From Halichondria panicea (lineage: Eukaryota; Porifera; Demospongiae; Suberitida; Halichondriidae), in NCBI RefSeq assembly GCF_963675165.1, contig NC_087378.1, positions 4,955,205-5,019,204 on the forward strand: a stretch of DNA of 64,000 nt. Reading direction: 5' to 3'. Positions within the stretch are counted from its first letter, which is position 1. Each line of letters begins with the position of its first letter. Both the position numbers and the translations under genes were made by a program. This document shows positions 45,301 through 60,300 of this stretch, in pieces. The notes under the pieces are model-generated. The model was not told where the DNA came from. It worked only from the letters and a program-made list of their open reading frames with translations, and did not search any database.

Positions 45301-48300
45301 TCCCTTTCTACTCTATCTATGGATTACTCTACTGGATCTTTACAATTCTCAAGCCCCTTTACACTCAACAAATTACATAAATCACTGATTCGACTACACA
45401 TGGAGTATGCCAGCCCTGTGTGGGATCCTTTTCTTGCCGGTCACCTTAAATCGAATAAGTACGGTACCGTACGTAAACACACACACATGCATGCATACAC
45501 TCTTCGAACCGCCCACCCCTACTTTTGCCTGAAAGGCCTGATTGCAATCGTAGAAGCGCCCAATATTTTGCATGCTTATAATTGAAGTCAACAGCATACA
45601 GGATTTTTTGTAGACATTTTTAGACTGTATGATTATAGATATCGCATCGTGCATTCGTTAGGAACTGAGGTGTCAGTGTTATAGTTGGGGTTTATGAAGC
45701 AAAACACAGTTTTGTATAAAAATGCGAGCAGCGACGATTATTTTAATGAAGCTTCAAGTTGCTTATAATTATACATGTACGTGCTAAAACAACGTAATGG
45801 TACTATGAGTCAGCTTATATAGAGCTGTGTCTAGGCTATACTGAATTGGTAGAGCTCAGATGAAACTCATCAAAACACGGCAGCCTGAGCGACACCTAAC
45901 TTAATGAAAATCACTCTGGAATCGCCTCCTTTACTTACAGATAATTATGGTTAGGCAGTGAATTAGAGGAAATTGTAGACATAATTTATGGAACAGGAAG
46001 AGTGCATGGAATTTCATCCTGTGATTTACATTATCGTTAGTAAGACAAGGTCTTTGTTTGGTTGGAGTGTTTCAGGCCGTAACACAGTGTGTTATGGCCA
46101 AATCCCAGCCCCCCCCCCTGTATAAAGCCTAATGTGTATAAATAATTTGTTTATGTAAGAGTGTGCGAGTAGTCGATGTACTTGGAATGGTCAAGTAAAA
46201 TATGATGTTGCCTCCGTACAACGAGTGATGCAAGCTGTGCTGTGCTAATACCTCTCGCCATGTTTTGCTTTCTCAAAACGTATTAGTGTGTCTACAGAAG
46301 AGGTAATTAGTGTGACTGTTATTATGCTGTGCTAATACCTCTCGCCATGTTTTGCTTTCTCAAAACGTATTAGTGTAGAAGAGGTAATTAGTGTGACTGT
46401 TATTATGTGACAATGAATCACACATTCATTATAGAAAAGGAGCTTAACATTTGCTACTAAACAGATTATGCTATGATCGATTCTGAAGAGACTGCAACAG
46501 CTTCACTGTAAAATTAGGCACAAGTGGAAAACAAAGCTTTAGTTTGCAATCCACAAATCAAAATCTAGCTAAAAGCCTATAGAAACTTAGTTTTCGTCGC
46601 ATTGCAACCGTTGAGCAATGACAGCTAGAATATATAGACACACACACACACATACACACACACACACGTACACACAGTCAGCTTTAATACCGTATCCCTC
46701 GTGCGGCTATGCCTTAAGGCATTAAACGTGGAGATGTTCAGCAGAATTTTCTTGTGAACACATTAATTTTAAGGAGACCACTTTTTCAGTATGGCATCAC
46801 ATACTTTAGCTGATCCCAACCTTGTACTAGGCCCTTTTCACCCATTATTCTATTCTTTAATTTTTGAAAAATGTGCCTATTATTCTCATAAAAAATCCTG
46901 CCAAAAAATGTGACATACAAAAGTAAGACGTAGAAATAAACACTACACACAACTGACTCAAGACATAATTAATATATCGTATTATCTTGCTGAATTGAAC
47001 TGATCCATAATTAGGTATTCCTAAAAGGCCGGCTGATTCATGAGACAAATATTCACCTTCAGCCATTTTTTGCCATGAAAACATCGCTATACAAAACTTA
47101 CTGTAATGATCTTTACCAAAAATGGACATTGTTCCCAATTATTCTTTAGACACCTATTATTATTCCGAGCATAATTTAAATTGTCAGGGCCTACCCTGTA
47201 CGCGTGAAGCCCCTAATCAGGCATCTCGATAGTCATTGTTAACAAGTTTACACACATATGTTTTGCTGCAGGCAGTAAAACCAGATGCCGTTCTCCATTC
47301 GAATCAAGCACTGTGCAATTTAAGGCTTGGAAATTGGGATGATGTCATTGATAGCTGTGATAAAGCTATCAAACTAGATTCCTGCTCTATTAAGGCTTAC
47401 TTCTTGAAAGGACAAGCATTGATTGAGTTGGGAAAGTTTGATCCTGGGGTGATCTGCTTAAAAACAGGTGATTTTAGTAGAATGTAATGTACGTAATAAT
47501 TATGATCTGCTTAAAAATAAGTGATTTTAGTAGAATGTAATGTACGTAGTAATTATGATTGACTAGCAACGTTCCACATTCAAACTGTTGTATTGAAAAG
47601 CCAGATCTGGAAACTAAATGCACAGCTAGTTTTTGAGGCCTTCATATAATTATGTATGTATGTTCATTTTTACGTAATTGCGCCATTTTGGTTTGAGGTA
47701 TCAATGTCCTTGACGCGTCCCCGTGACTTGTGATAATTTACAGCCCGTATTAAGTGCTTGGCTAGCTTCTTTACCTTGTCTAACTCATGAATACTGTCTG
47801 TTTTACGCGCCATGCTGGCCAAGAGGATCTGAGCTAGTCTCGCGTTAGCCTCGGTTAGAAGAAAATTTTCAATTTGTAATGGTTATTTATGACTGGAAAT
47901 TTTACTCTCCAAAATGTTCGTTTTGACAAGTTATTATTACTATTTTTTTAAGAGTCAAAAACATTTGTTGCCCTGTGAGTAGGTAGATCAAAGCAATCCA
48001 GTACTCTGTATATGATGGCATGTTGCACTGTGTGTAAATGCAGTGGATGAAATCTGATTTGTACTTATGGCCCACCTACTCTGGGGCCAGACCACTCCCT
48101 TGCACGTGATCTGACATGTGTCAGGGAGAGGGTCTGGCATTTAGAGTCACTTAGCTCAGTGTATGTATTTTATATGCAGCTTATGGGAGCACATGATCCG
48201 TTTCGTAAGGCGACCCTCCAAGTATGCGACACCCTGGAGCTTCAGCAATTTTCTGACCTCTAAAAATAGCGACAGCTGCGTTTACTTAATGTTGCATTCT

Positions 48301-51300
48301 AAATAGAGGTAAATGTAGCCACTCCCTAGCCTCGATTATAGCCCACTGGAAAATCAATGTTTTTAAGCGGCCTGAAATCGAGGCAATTAAGTAGACTCTG
48401 TAGAGTTACCTCTAATTGGATGCGACTCTCTAAATAATAGTTAGACACTGTTTTGGAGGTGTCTATGGGATTTAGAAGCCCAAAGGCACTGATTTAGTAT
48501 CCTGAGCGTAGCGAGGGTACTAAAGTGGCTGAGGGCTTCTAAATCACATAGACACCGACAAAACAGTGTCTAACTCATTTAGATACTAGTGCGCATGCGC
48601 AAACTGCTTGACTATGCAATACAATTACTTGACAACGGAATACTAGGTATACTAAGTAAATTTGCAGGTATACTAAGTCCCATAGTATACCTGCTCTGAG
48701 GCACTTTTCCCATGTACTTCCCATGTAGATCTTATCATAGATAGTAGAGGAAAGGGATTGGAAACACAGGGATTTCACGCGGCCCATGCGTGTCGCACCG
48801 GAAATTGACAGGAAGTTAATTTAATGGGAGGAGATTGGGGGAAAAGCTGCTTATTATAGAGATGCTGATCAACTACTTAGCTACATGTAGTTGCTCTGGT
48901 TGCTGCTGTACATCTGAATGACTGACACTTTTCTCTTTGCAAATACTTGAGTGGAGATTACACATTCTCCAAACCTTGAAAATAACAAGGCATGCATTTA
49001 CAAAGAAATTAAATCTAGGAACTCAATAATTATTTATACTTTATGGTACTAGTACTAGGCACTGTTCACTGCTTCATAACATTATGACTTTCACACAATC
49101 ACACAATTTTGATGTTTACATAAAAATGTTTACAAACACAAAACATAATTTTTATGAGCCTGACGCCCTTTTAGGCAATGGTGTATTCTCGTCATCGGTC
49201 ACTGTTTAGCTCTTGCAAAAGAATTTACTAATCATAATACATAACAGTGGGGTTATCATGTGTCCCTCCCCTCTGCCGTTGGCATACAAAAGGGTCTTGG
49301 CAGATTTTCTGATTTTCTGAGTACCCCTGGGAAAAAAATGTATGGGTAAGTTTGAATTAGTATATTTCCAAAACGATAAACGTTAGCAAGGAAAATCTTT
49401 TCTTACTGCACATCGGGATCATTAAGCAACATGTAGAACTAAACAATAGTGATGTACAATTTATTGTTAACCAGTAGCTCCCCCGCAAAACAAGTTACTT
49501 TTGAATCCTTGTTTTCACACTTAAAAGCAAATATTCAACATTAAACAGCATAATGCTCAACTTGGCTATGCCTACTGCATATTTCAATGCTCCCTCTACA
49601 CTCTGATCACTCTAAAGCAACCATGACTACTTCCTAGCTCAAGATATCCCCCCACAAAGTTTCTTACTTACCAATTCTTAGCTAAATACATGTAAAACAG
49701 TGTAACATGGAGCTCTGATGATCAAATAAATTAGGTAAATGATGTAAACCATACATTTACTATGGATAATGTACATACATACTAGCTCTGCCAGTGCTTA
49801 CTGCAGTTTTCTTCACTTTCTTCTCTTTTGTCTTTGCATCTGGCTCGCAATCAATCGCAATCAATACTTGCGGAATGCAACACGCATGGTGTCAGAATTC
49901 TCTAGAGCAATACATTGGTCACCTGAGATGTTTCCAATCCCTCCCCTCTACTATCTATGATCTTATCAACTAGTGTCTAAATATTAATAATTGTTCAACC
50001 TCCAAAAGAAGCGACCTCTGGTTTCGTAATTATGCCTCGAGGCGTAGCCGCACGAGGGATACGGTAAAGCTGACTGTGTGTGTGTCTTTAATAGCTGTGT
50101 GTCTGTCTGTGTGTCTGTGTGTCTGTCTGTGTGTCTGTTCCAGCTGTAACTGCTCAACGGTTGCAATGCGACGAAAGCTAACAGCTTCTATAGGCTTCTA
50201 GCCACGTTCTCTTGGATTTTGATTCGTGGATTTGCAAACTAAAGCTTCTTTCTCGAGTTATGGCTAGTTTGACTCACATTGAAGGCTGTTGCAGTCTCTT
50301 CAGAATCTTTCATAGCATCATCTGTTCGCACAAACTTTCTATTCAACATATGAGTTAGCCTTGCACTAAAGCGCTAGCTTTTTGTTAGCTACAATACTCA
50401 GAAAATATCTGTTAAAACAGCTAGCTAGCATGCAGTAGCCATTATTTGTGAAATTGATCTCTTTGGACACACCCTTTAATTATTCCTGTGGATGTAATGG
50501 GCATGCGCGCTCATTCCCCATGTGTGAGAAACAATATCAGATCCAGATCCTCCTGGCAGAATCATCTTTGTCTTGAAGGCCTGGTAAGCCACAAAACAAA
50601 CAATATAGATAACAATATGCATGTACACAGGTCTTTTCTTCTTAGATATTATATACACTGAACTACAGATCCTGGAAGAATCAATTTTCTTCTTTCTTGA
50701 GGTCCTATATAGTAAGCCACATAATACAACAATAGACGCATGTAAATAAGTCTTTTCTTCTCAGTGACTTTATATAGATAAGCTAACTTTAATATAAAAT
50801 TCATTATAGAAACTAATATAACACTCTAATACTTTTCAGCGAAAGCAAAAACATGGCGAGAGGCATTAGCACAACGCCAGCTTGAACACTAATTATTAAA
50901 AAGTGTCGCTTTAAATAGCTTTTTTATCTATGAAGCTAGCTATTTTGTTGTACAGCTATGTAACTACAGCTATTTTCTTTCTGATAGAGTCAGTAGCAGT
51001 AGTATAGTATAGTAGACTTTCACCAATTAGATGGGCGTGGCCTGTCAGTGTCAGCTTTCACTTCGTTCAGACGATTTTCATTCACATTGTTGCAGGCTGT
51101 GAGTCTTTTGTTAACAAAGCAGGCTACGGATAGCTATCTGCTCTTTCTCAGATGGGCTAGAATCCTTCAATCGAACTTTCTATCTACTTCCTTCAATCCA
51201 CTTCCGTTCGTTGTGACGTCGTTGTTTTACTGAGCATACACATTATTATCTTGCGTTAGCCGGTATCTGGCTAATTTATGGTTAGCGCATGCGCAAGCAG

Positions 51301-54300
51301 TCAATACCAGACCCACTTCGAGGAAGTGCGGCCTGGGATTGGGCCTACATTTATGCTAACTAACTTTACAGTTGCTCGGTATCTATGGTAACATGAGCAG
51401 AGCCCGTCACATGATTGATGACGCGTGGCCAACCTCCTCTGATGTCAGGCTGTCTGTAAATTTATTATTTGTCATAATTATATTCCTTGCCCTTTTAGAG
51501 CTCTGTAGCTACCTCTAGGTAGGTATCTCAAGTCTATAGCTTTAGGCCATACTGATACTAACTGTGTATATCTTCTAATTATCTCGGAATCCTGGACATT
51601 TTCTAAATATCCGGATAATACCTTGAAATTTAGAGATAGCGTATAGCGAGTATATTTCGAGGGTATAAATGTTCGTGGTTTTCGCGGATTAAGCATGTAC
51701 CGCGAATTTAATATCGCGTGCATACATGCTGCAAAAAGGCTGCTATTCCACGACAATTAAATCCGCGAAAATGTTATACCCTCGAAATAATATTATACCC
51801 GCTATACGGTACATCCAAAGCAACGTAGCTTTATACCAGTAAGAGTGCTGCACAAGTTAAACAGAGGAGTAGGAAGATGTTTTTGCAAGGGGGTGCTGAT
51901 CTGGCTACCGACAAATCTGGGGGGTTTTGGCATTCTACAATAAATTCTGAGCAAATTTAATATAAAATTATTGAAATTATAGACCAAGGAGGCACTATGA
52001 CTGGACGTGTATTAATACATATTCGAAGGGAAACACAAAGATCGACAAGAGATAGCTGTACCGAGCTCCTAGCAAGAAAGCTGAATGGCTATACCTAATC
52101 AGCTCTCTTGCTTGGGTCTCTAGGAAGTCTATGGAACGAGACAGTTATCTCTTGTCTTTGTGTATTCACAGAATATGCATTGAAGTCCCGTGGTACTGCC
52201 TCTTTCGCCATAATTATTCCTCATGGCGTAGCCGCACGAGGGATACGGTAAAGGTGACTGTGTGTGTGTGTCTGTTCAGCTGTAACTGCTCAACGGTTGC
52301 AATGCGACGAAAACTAACAGCTTCTATAGGCTTCTAGCCACGTTCTCTTGGATTTTGATTCGTGGATTAGCAAACTAAAGTCTTCTTTCTCGAGTTATTA
52401 GTTTGACTCACATTGAAGGCTGTTGCAGTCTCTTCTGAATCTTTCGTAGCATCATTTGTTCGCACACAGTTTCTATTCTTCAACTTATGAGTTAGCCTTG
52501 CACTAAAGCGCTAGTAGTTAAAAGAGTCAGAAAAAAGCTGCTGAAGCAGCTAGCTATTTAGTAGCAATTAATTTTGTGAACTTGATCTCTGGCAGAGACA
52601 CCCCTTATTCCTGTGGATCTACATGTAATGCGCATGCGCGCTCATCCCCATGTGTGAGACAATCCCAGATCCTGGCAAAATCAATTTTTATCTTTTTTTC
52701 TTGAGGTCCTGGTAAGCCACAAAACAAGATACCTTGTAACCATGATATGCTCTGACACTAAGGAATATCCATTAAAACTCTCAGGATACTCCAGGGTACA
52801 AATCCCATGTACAAGCAGGGTACATTCATATACCCTAGGCAGAGGAGGTACGACACGGTCCCATGACCTGCCAAAAGGATTATGAATCTCATTAACTTGT
52901 GCATGAATATCATTCAAGGCTGATAGTGGATTTGGTTTGGCGTGTATCTTTCAAGAAGTACACTTGACGTTTCTAAGATCAATTGCTGGGCTTATACTGA
53001 TGTGAAATAGCTTTTCAACTTAGATTTTGAGATATTTTATTGTTTTTAGTGTAAATCTGTTTTAGAGTATTCAATAAGTATTTTGTGCCTGCATTCAAGA
53101 TAGGATCACTGCCAACATCTGAGCCTTGGTTCTTACAATAAATCTAATCCCTACTTGTAAAACTCTAGCTACTAGCCAGCAACAAATTCACTGAGTTTTA
53201 TGCTCTAAACTTGTCTCTTTATCTCTTTCCTTGGCAATCTGTTGTAGAAATTACAACAATGGGTAAGGAATCGTTATGATGAATTAGATGAAGTTGTATG
53301 TGAGCTCCTCCCTGACAAACAAACTGTAGTCTAGGTAACCTCCTTATCAGTCAAGTAGGCTAAAAATCTGTGTCCTTTGATGTAAGCTTTGATGTCTCTT
53401 TGTGCATATGTAGTTATAAAAAAAAAAAAAAAAAAAAAAAGAAACCTTTGACTAGCTAGGAAGAGTAGCAGCAGTAGTAGTAGGAAGAGTAGCAGTAGCA
53501 GTAGTAGCAGTGCAAGCAGGACTAGACTAGATTAAAAAGTTGGTGGAAAGAATAACTGACCGTTTGGACGTCACCTGGCTGCCAGACTTTCATCTGGACT
53601 CTTCCCCCTGAGTAGCTGGCCTTTCTCTAAGCCACAAAACTGAGCAAGAAGCTGAAGAAGCAGCTAGACAGAGACATGTACCTAGCCTTGAGAATTGTGA
53701 GGCGTGGCTCAATTAGTTAGCCCAGCCCAGAGGAATTGTTACCGTGGGTACTGAACAACCGTAGAAGTAGGGCTACCCCTGGCTTTACTGAATTAACTAG
53801 CTGTGTCTGCTGTCTAGTTGGACCAGATTTAGCTAGATAATGGGGTAGAGAATAGTTGAGAGGTGCTGTGTGTAGCTTGAACTGTACTGGCTGGCAAGAA
53901 TCTAGTAAGCACCCTATGCACTGATAACTCGTCAGAATGGAGGGTATGTTCTAGGGATCTGGACAGCTGTACATCCAAAGGAGCCAGGGAGTGCCAATCA
54001 TCTTCTCCCAGTCTCTGACACGCTAAACAAAAGGAGCTAGAACTGGGAGTCCCAGCTAGAATTGCTAGCCGGATCTAGACTAATAGAATGACATGGAGGC
54101 GTGGTGAGGCAGGATCCACACTAATTGATCGACCTAAAGACGCTCCTGTTCCAGATTTCACGAATGGCAAGGAAAGGGTTATGGCGCTTACTTGCCACCA
54201 GTTGAATGTCGTCATTGGAATGCATTTTTAACAACTTCTTTGACCAGGGCAATCTATATATAGCTTCTTCTTCTTTATATGACATGGACTAAAACATTCC

Positions 54301-57300
54301 TTCTGTGATGACATGAAGGGATTTGTAAGAGATTTCAATTTTGGCATTTCAGAAGTACGTATTGCTGTGAGTTGTCCAGGATCTGGGATAGGTTCCTTCT
54401 TTGCCCAGGTCCTTTTGACAAGGGCTTTGATCAGATACAGTAGTACTCTAGCCTTTCATGTTTCATCTTGTAGAGCTAACTTAGTAAACATCTACATACT
54501 GTTCTGTAGCTTCACACACCGCTTTGCCTCTAGTTCCTGGTAAATACGCTCCAGTACTGTGTCACAGTGTGTGGGAGGACAGATATTGCGGTTTACTCTT
54601 GCCCACGCTCAATTAAATTTGGCTATGTCAGTAGCAGATCACCAGACTTAGCGGGGCAGGCTCTTCTTTTTCTTAGACGGTTCGTTCTTTCTTTGTTCCT
54701 CCAATCCTTACCTGTGTGACTAAGAACAGAAAAAGGAGAGGCTGCGAAGGAGGCTAATGGATCCCAGCTCAATAGCTTGAAATTCACCATCGAACATAGT
54801 GGTTTTTTCACTGCACATAGGCTACTATGGAGAGTCTAGGCATAGATTGAAAAGGAAAGGGATTGGAAACGAACGGGCCTCCCTGTGTACAATGTAAATG
54901 GTTGAAACACTCCGCGTTATATTTCTTGCTTGCGAATATTTTCGTGATTGAACGGTCTGTGTTGTATTTTAACTGTTTCTAGCTCTCCTATCCACTAGCG
55001 ATCACTCAGAAGCTGGGAGGTACTCTAGAGAAGTAAGTTTATACCACTGACAAGCTCTAAGTCCGTTGTCTTTACTCTGTTTCCTATTTTTGTTGAGTTT
55101 AGCTTGAATTACTCTATGTCAACTTTTATTTTTCCCTGCTGTGAAGTCAAAACAACAAAGGACATTGCTTGACTGGGTTATTATGTATCTTAGTGCTACA
55201 TAGAATGGCTTCATGTTATGGATAAGCTGTACTGTTCATAAACGTTTGCAGTATAGTCCTTCAAACTGCTTTAGTATACTTTTACTAGGCACACCACGGG
55301 CCTTGACCTCTCACGACTTCATAGTAAGAGCTATTTCTTCTTGTATTGTTTAGTGATAGTGGCTGCGTGGCTTAGTCAACTTTTTAGAGCTAAATTCTCT
55401 TTACTTTTTAGAAAAATCAACATTAATTAAAAGTGATCAATTTCACCATTTCTATGTACGGCACATTGTATAGCAGTCAAGACAGGTAATGAGCATGCTG
55501 ACTATAAATTTAATCCTTTGTAGTTTTAGCCACACCCTATAACGCGGAGTGTTTCACGCAAACATTTTCGTTTCCAATCCCCTTCCTCTTCAATCTATGG
55601 TCTAGGGGAGTTAACTCAGGTTATTTGCCGTTTTCCAAAACCCTGTATGCCACACATTCCATTGCCATAATTATGTGACTGGTGACGCATGTCCTATGCG
55701 TCTATGGAACCTCCGTGGTTGCGGTTAGCTTATTGCAAAGCTTACCGTAACCAAGGTGGTAACTAAGGTGCATATTCTACCAGTGGGTGTGGTCTATCTA
55801 ACTTTGACTTCGTTGCATATGCGGGAGGCGTGGTTACAAAAAGGCCAGGTCTGAGTGCGTAGCAACAGAATTGTGTGAGCTGGAGCAGTGACAAAAAGAC
55901 GGCTTCAAAACAATGAAAGACGACAGTAGAAACATAGTAGAGGAGCTTAATTGTTGAACGATTCTTGAAGATACTGGAAAGAACAGACAAGTAAAAAAAA
56001 ATCGTAAAGAATCGACTGCAACACTACAAGAAGGATGGTTTGATGGCAGAGTTGAGGCGTAGATTGTAGTTTGGCGGGTAGGCCCTAATAAATTATACTC
56101 GGAATAATTTTAGCATAATATAATTATGTAGATGTCTAAAGGATAAATGGGAATAATAGCAATGTCCATTTTTAGTATAGATCAGTAAGTATGAGTTTCT
56201 ATAGACTTCTAGTCATTTTCTTGGATTTTAATTTGGTGGATTTGCAAAATAATACTTTGTTCTCGAGTTATGCCTATAGCTTACTTGGAATGCTTTTGCA
56301 GCCTTTTTAGAAGAGTGCGTAGCAAAACTTGTTCACTGAGTATTGCTAAGTAGTGCTACTTTACTTAGTAGTTAGCTCGATCTGCACTAGAACGCTAGCT
56401 ATTGGTAGCTGCAAGAGTGAGAAGAGAGCTGCAAGGCTCTGTTGACTGATGTGCAGCCATTAATTTTAGACTTGAACTTTGGCATCGATCATTTTTAATA
56501 ACAATCACGGTCAATCATTACCCACTCTTTGAGTTTCCCTGTGATTCTGCAGCAAAATTAATTAATGCAAAAATTTATGTTCATCATGATAATTATAATG
56601 TGTGTAAATGTGTGTATAAAAGCTATTATGTTATTCAATTTTGGCACCTCTATACGGAGGCCCCCGCACCCGCAGTGCTTTCATTTTTTGAGAATAGTCA
56701 GAGATTAAGCGGATTTGGGTGAAAAAAGGCATAATTTATCAGAGCCTAACAGGTGGTGCTGGACCAAACCGGAATGTGTCAAGCGACTGAATTCAATGCT
56801 TCCTGCTCCCCCCCGCCCATGCCCAAACGGAAAAATCAATACAGCGTTAGAGACAGTGGACATGCATGGAAAGAATTGATATTGACTGAACAAAGAACAA
56901 ACTATTTGCATTTTGTGGTTTTTGTAGTGTCTTGTCACTTTCACTTTCAAACTTTCTGTAGAATAGTGCCTTTTCTGTAGGTTATGTAGGCAAAACGTTC
57001 TAGTAATACGGTACAACTATTACTACACAAAAATGTGCGGGTTAAAATGTGGTTTGTGTAAATGGGTTGGATAACAGCTTCTAATTGCAATATAGGTGTT
57101 CATAGTATATACAATACCTGGATATCTGCTGTGTATTGTGTACATTGTTTGTACTACCTGTGCAGTTGTATGTATTCCCTTCCCTCAGTACCGTATAGCG
57201 GGTAATTTTCGTCGGGGTGAAATATTTGTTATTTTCAGCTGACCTCCACGAAATGTTAAAGTAGGCGTGGCTTACCGGAATGCAGTGCAGGCCATGAGAC

Positions 57301-60300
57301 TGAACGAAATTTTTACTCGCGAAAACTACCTTTTTTCGAGTTGAACAAATTTTTACCCCACAAAAATTACCCGCTATACGGTAGTACAAATCCAATACAC
57401 CCTTGATCTCCACGGTACAACTACATGTATTACTACTGTTTCAGATTACAGGTGTAGTTTATAGTCTAATAATAAATAGCAGGCGCCAATTGCACGTAGA
57501 TCTAACACCCACAACAGCATCCAACTGTGACGTCACAACCGGTAAAAGCTGATTAAATTCTTAGCCTTACATGCAGGTCTATTGCCAAGCACGTATTGTA
57601 ACAAAAGAAAGCTATCTTGGATGATTTCATAATTAATTTTAATTGTGTCATTTTATGTCTGTACGTATGTACACATGCATGTAGCACATACCCTAGCAAG
57701 AGACCAGAGAAGAAATTTTGGAGATGATATAACAAGCGCCATACGACTAGCCAAAAGAAAGGTAGGTTAGTGTGTATGCAGCAGGTACCGGTATACGTAT
57801 CATTAGTATTACTTTGTTTAGAGATGGGCTTGTCTCGAAAAAAAGCACTGTGAAATGCAATCTACAGTTGATGGCCTAATCTCGGATCTCTTATATGAAC
57901 ACCAAAAAAAGTATAAGCCCTTGGCGTTTCAAAGAAAGAATACCTGGTCAAGTTTCTATGACTTTTGTATTAGTTATTGCCCAGCACGAGTGCAACATGC
58001 CATATATTGCACGAGGGCGCCTGCTTGTTGTCCAATGATGTCAAACTCTTCTGATTGGTCAAGTTTTTTCCCTGTAATAAATATATGTGTTTTTATGAAT
58101 TCCATAGTAATTCTTAGGCTTTGTTCCCAAACTAATGGAAAAGGTAGTGGCCTATAAAAGGGACCAAATGAGTTATTAGGTGGTGCGTAAGTCCCAAAGG
58201 TAGATATCTTTCTCAAAATCTACTACTACTATAATATAATCCCAGTGCATTATGCCATATAATCATAGATTATAAGGAATAAATGGATTGGAAACACGAG
58301 TCCACGCACGTGATTTTTCCTTGGCTTTACATTGGAGGGTGGGGCCTATTCCTAAACCATCTGTGTTGCCCCCGCCAAACCCCAGGAAACACTTTTACTT
58401 GTTTGAGGCCTTATGCAGACCTTTCTAAGGTCCCCCAAATTGATTTCCATACCCCAGATGGTGGGTATCATGTGGAAAACACACACAAATTCTCAGTTGT
58501 TGGGAAAGAGCTAAGAGGTACATAGCGTTTTTTTTTCACCGTTTGAGATGGACTGCCATCAGGCTGGGTTTTCTTTCCACGTTGGAGTAGCAGCCTCTAG
58601 TAAAACCGGGGGTAACACTATCATGCCCACTATCACGCCTATTTACGTGTGGGCGGTTGGCTAAATATAGTATATCCTGCTGACTCATCAGTTTTTTGAC
58701 GACTACACAGTATGCATTGCGAGTTCCATGCCCTCTTCTCTTCATACGCCCTTGATAGTAAGAAAAAGATAATTATTGTTGGTGAACATGTAGATCTTTC
58801 TGGTATTCATTGTGCACATCTTCATCAGTCAAATTACTTGCTCTTGAATAGATTATTGAGCTGCTCTCACATTGTCATGAATTGTGCTTTCACTAACTTC
58901 ACATTTAAAATGCAGAACATGATTATTATTAGTATTTAATGCCAGGCCAGGCCATGATATATGTCTGTACAACTTGTCTTGTAGTTCTGGTTGTTGTTAT
59001 ACTGACAGCTTGGATCTTAATTTAGCTAGCTAGCTGATACCTGGTAGGTACGTAGACCTGCGCCCAGCGCTGGCCCATAGGCTGTCTTGCAGCATAGAGA
59101 GTATAGGGTGAGTACATAATATTTGTACTATTTATATCTCAAGATTGCTAAGAAATTGTGATAGTGATACCATTATAAGTGAATGAATAAGCTACAACAT
59201 TATGAAAATAATTATTTCCCCAAAAGTTATTGTAGTGGAAAATCATTTTAGGTGAAAATGGGGGTGATAAAAAAAATGTGTGTAACATCCAAATATCTCT
59301 GGAACTAAAGTACTTCTGGACAAATTTTTGTATCAAAAGATAGAAAATTTATTAACAAAAACAATTATACCTTAGCCGACAAATTTGCTTGAGTTCCATC
59401 GCTAAGCGAAAAGGCACCCTATAATTGAGTAGTAATCAGTTTGTGTGCATATGTAAACTTTACGAAACCATGGTTATATAGACTATTCAGGAATGTTGTG
59501 CCAGAGTTCCCTTACCTTAGCCGACAACGATTGATCTTTTCCATTGCTAAGCGATTGTCCACTATAGAACATTTTTGCTCTTATATAAACCACCACATAC
59601 CCACCACCTTTGGTTTCCATGTAAACAATTTTGGGTATATTTTAGAGTATTCTTCTATCTTCACAATGGTATCAGCAAAATGTCTTAGAAATTTTCCGAT
59701 TACAAGATATTCACATTATTTTATGTACCAACCAGCAAATTTGCGTTTTTTACTCTCTAGGCTGCAAGCACTATAATTATTAAAATCGAAACCACACCCA
59801 TAGATCAATTAAAGGTTGTCAACTGTCGAAGGCTCAACTAGCGAAGCTCAACTGCAGAACACCAAGTTGAGAACACAACTATATACCGAGTGACCTTCAG
59901 GGCCACCGTATTTGTGTGATTTGTCGAGTAATTAATTTTCCTATAGAACCGGTAATTAACTGCACTAGCTGGACTTGCACGCCCACAATCAGTCACACGT
60001 TCAGAATAGTACGATAGGTTCATGTAATCCATGTAATGACTGCTTGCGGGCATGCATGCACGTCTAGTGCGGTTATAATTATGTACCCAAAACCTACAAT
60101 CGTACAGTTTAGGTACTTTGACCAGGAATTCTTTTTGTAGCTTGTAAGCCAAACCATAATCACATAACCCCAGAGCAGAAACTTGGGATTGCCGATAAAT
60201 ATAATTGTCGATGCTCGTTTTATTCATTACCATGCAGATTACTAAGGGAGATCAGGGATAATCCTGCAAATATATCTACAGTGAAAAGCGAGTATGTAAG

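Noticed and set aside
53250..53310. Possible exon [15 protein letters not shown] between TGTTGTAG and GTATGTGAG
   Set aside because: It looks like a coiled-coil exon, but STUB1 exons 2 and 3 join in phase and align with human CHIP without it, and no neighbouring exon on this strand continues it.
58536..58939. Short ORFs on both strands in STUB1 intron 4
   Set aside because: No conserved motif, no splice context, sizes expected by chance in this composition.
59441..60233. ORFs of 111 and 131 residues (plus 59441-59776, minus 59838-60233)
   Set aside because: They overlap STUB1 intron 4 and the CACCGTA element end; composition and motifs do not suggest proteins.
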